From an uncultured Mycoplasmatota bacterium (GTDB lineage: Bacteria > Bacillota_I > Bacilli_A > RF39 > UBA660), in NCBI GenBank assembly GCA_900552495.1, contig URZY01000009.1, positions 4,571 through 68,570 of the forward strand: DNA of 64,000 nucleotides, read 5' to 3'. The translations under genes were made by a program, and so were the position numbers. The stretch's first letter is position 1. Each line of letters opens with the position of its first letter. Positions 62,550 to 64,000 of the stretch are shown here, piece after piece. The notes below the pieces were generated by a model. That model searched no databases and was not told the origin of the DNA. It saw only the letters and a list, made by a program, of their open reading frames with translations.

Positions 62550-63925
62550 TATTCTTTACCTCCTACTAAAATTTTAGATATTTTTATAGTTGGCTGACCT
62601 ATTGTAACTGGAATTAGTCCACTTTTACTTCCACAATATCCGTCTGATAAAATTAGGTCGTCGCTAACCATTTCAACGTTATTTAAAATATCTTTTCCAT
62701 TTCCAATTAATGTTACTCCTTTTAAATGCTTGGTAATTTTTCCCTTTTCTATTAGGTAAGCTTTGTCAACTGCAAAATTAAAGTCCCCTGTAGCGGGATT
62801 TACCGTTCCACCACTAAACTTTTTACAATAAACACCTAATTTAATAGATGAAATCATATCTTCAATCTTATCAGTTCCTGGAGCTAAATATGTATTACTC
62901 ATCCTTGATGTTGGGGCATACTCATAACTTTCTCTTCTGCCACAACCGGTAGCTGGTACACCCATTTTTATACTACCAATTTTATCTACTAGATAGTTTT
63001 TTAATATACCGTTCTCAATTAGAATATTTTTTTGTGGTATATTCCCTTCGTCATCAATTATGCTGCTGCCCCACATATTTTCTATGGTTCCATCATCAAT
63101 TAATGTCACTTTTTTAGAACCAATTTTTTGATCTTTTAATTCAGAAAAAATGGATAATTTTGGGGCAACTGATGTTGCTTCTAAACCATGTCCGCAAGCT
63201 TCATGAAATATTACAGCACCAAATCCCGGAGCAATAATTACAGGTAACTCACCACCTTTAAAGTCTTCGGCTGAAAGTTTCTCTACTGCTGAGGCAGCAG
63301 TTTCTAACATTTTCTCTTCAACATTGAAGTTTTCTAAAAACTCATAACCTTTTCCCTCACCATAAGCAATGAAATCATCTTCTTTAACATCATCTTTTTG
63401 AGTATAGACTATACCTGAAAATCTAGTATAGGTATTGCCACTTTTAATGTATGTACCTTCTGTATTAGCTATTATAAACTCTTTCTCCTCTTCTTTAAAT
63501 GATAATGTTGCTTGAGTTATTTCTTTATATCTTTCTCTAATTAAGGTATCAGCATTATTTAAAATTTCTTTTTTCTTTGAAACAGGAAATTGATTGTGAG
63601 GAATTCTAATGACTGGTTTTGATATCTTTAAATCTTTTAGTTTAATATTTATTTTCTTTGTTGAATTAGATATATTTTCTGCTAATTTCTTTGCTGTTTC
63701 ACATAAATTATCATAGTTTAAATTATTAGTAGAAGAATAAAAGTATTCATCTCCTTTAATAATCCTTATGCCAAGCCCTTTAGTATTAGAGGTTTTAATA
63801 GTATCTAATTTCGAATCATTAAAACAATAATTTTTTGCTTGATGTTCTTCATAATATATTTCTGCAAAATCTGCGCCAGTTGACATTGCTATAGATAATA
63901 CGTTTTCAAATTGTTCTTTATTCAT
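62549..63925 (-). CDS. tldD: TldD-like metalloprotease subunit
   Basis: A 458-residue protein from ATG 63925, which has GGTGAT ahead; the longer frame upstream has no such site. The zinc motif HEACGHGLEA (His241, Glu242, His246) and the C-terminal DGYCGSKSGLIPVTIGQP are typical of TldD, the catalytic subunit of the TldD/TldE protease, which processes peptides and unfolded proteins in the cytoplasm. It leads a two-gene operon with pmbA. Confidence 0.93.
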   Translation of the reverse strand: MNKEQFENVLSIAMSTGADFAEIYYEEHQAKNYCFNDSKLDTIKTSNTKGLGIRIIKGDEYFYSSTNNLNYDNLCETAKKLAENISNSTKKINIKLKDLKISKPVIRIPHNQFPVSKKKEILNNADTLIRERYKEITQATLSFKEEEKEFIIANTEGTYIKSGNTYTRFSGIVYTQKDDVKEDDFIAYGEGKGYEFLENFNVEEKMLETAASAVEKLSAEDFKGGELPVIIAPGFGAVIFHEACGHGLEATSVAPKLSIFSELKDQKIGSKKVTLIDDGTIENMWGSSIIDDEGNIPQKNILIENGILKNYLVDKIGSIKMGVPATGCGRRESYEYAPTSRMSNTYLAPGTDKIEDMISSIKLGVYCKKFSGGTVNPATGDFNFAVDKAYLIEKGKITKHLKGVTLIGNGKDILNNVEMVSDDLILSDGYCGSKSGLIPVTIGQPTIKISKILVGGKE

Positions 63926-63952
63926 TTTTATCACCAAATCTATTATAACAAA

Positions 63953-63989
63953 AATAATACAGTTTTTCGACTGTATTATTTTTTTACAC
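63953..63989. terminator. Bidirectional terminator at the right window edge
   Basis: AATAATACAG and CTGTATTATT form a 10-bp perfect stem around TTTTTCGA, with T runs on both strands. It ends whatever minus-strand gene lies beyond the edge; TATAAT for tldD follows at 63,947-63,942. Confidence 0.8.
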
Positions 63990-64000
63990 AAAAAAAATCC

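Overview
The window comes from a low-GC Bacillota chromosome. Standard-code genes, Shine-Dalgarno sites of the AGGAGG/GGTGA type, a gatCAB-ligA-pcrA neighbourhood, an asparagine T-box leader, sortase and SipW-type surface systems all point to Bacilli. The many unknown surface proteins and the WRIIRL-type secreted protein suggest an uncultured gut lineage near Erysipelotrichales/RF39; that placement is inference. TGA is used as a stop (the ABC ATPase ends in TGA), so this is not a code-4 Mollicute. I see no rRNA, tRNA or CRISPR array.

Left core (1-14,500): a minus-strand run pcrA - unknown - nucleotidyltransferase - ligA - membrane protein - gatC - gatA - gatB (cut by the window edge). Upstream of it lies a surface operon: a thioester/Cna-B adhesin, its sortase and a membrane coiled-coil protein. 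Then come a YfcE-like phosphoesterase and upp. upp is preceded by a tiny leader ORF and an intrinsic terminator, the layout of an attenuator.

Island (about 14,503-37,200): 22.7 kb of DNA cuts one ABC substrate-binding-protein gene in two. The 5' half is at 13,920-14,508 and the 3' half at 37,202-37,606. The two halves meet in frame at a shared TGAAC, and joining the inner ends rebuilds a near-perfect dyad expected of a serine-integrase attP. The island carries, from its right end, a holin-like gene, a sigma-like regulator, a small ORF and a large serine recombinase. It then has cell-envelope genes (YwaF-like, zinc ribbon, TPM, polysaccharide deacetylase), a tail-collar protein and a 2067-residue RHS/YD-repeat protein without a signal peptide. 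Behind the RHS gene lie two promoterless orphan RHS C-terminal tips. Each tip is followed by candidate immunity genes, and each module border carries a remnant of the holin gene. The two orphan tips begin with the same 84-bp sequence at the point (QNDIIGI) that matches the RHS core. This looks like an RHS toxin-switching locus built by accretion.

Right core (37,200-64,000): the rest of the ABC transporter; a GT2-GtrA/membrane glycosyltransferase pair; a uracil permease with its own leader peptide and terminator (a second attenuator in uracil salvage); a lipase-like hydrolase; a SipW/TasA-like/DUF5305 surface cluster; asnA under an Asn T-box with an unknown partner; envelope enzymes; FIST and FucO-like genes; the tsaE-tsaB-rimI-x-tsaD group for tRNA t6A; and the TldD/PmbA protease pair.
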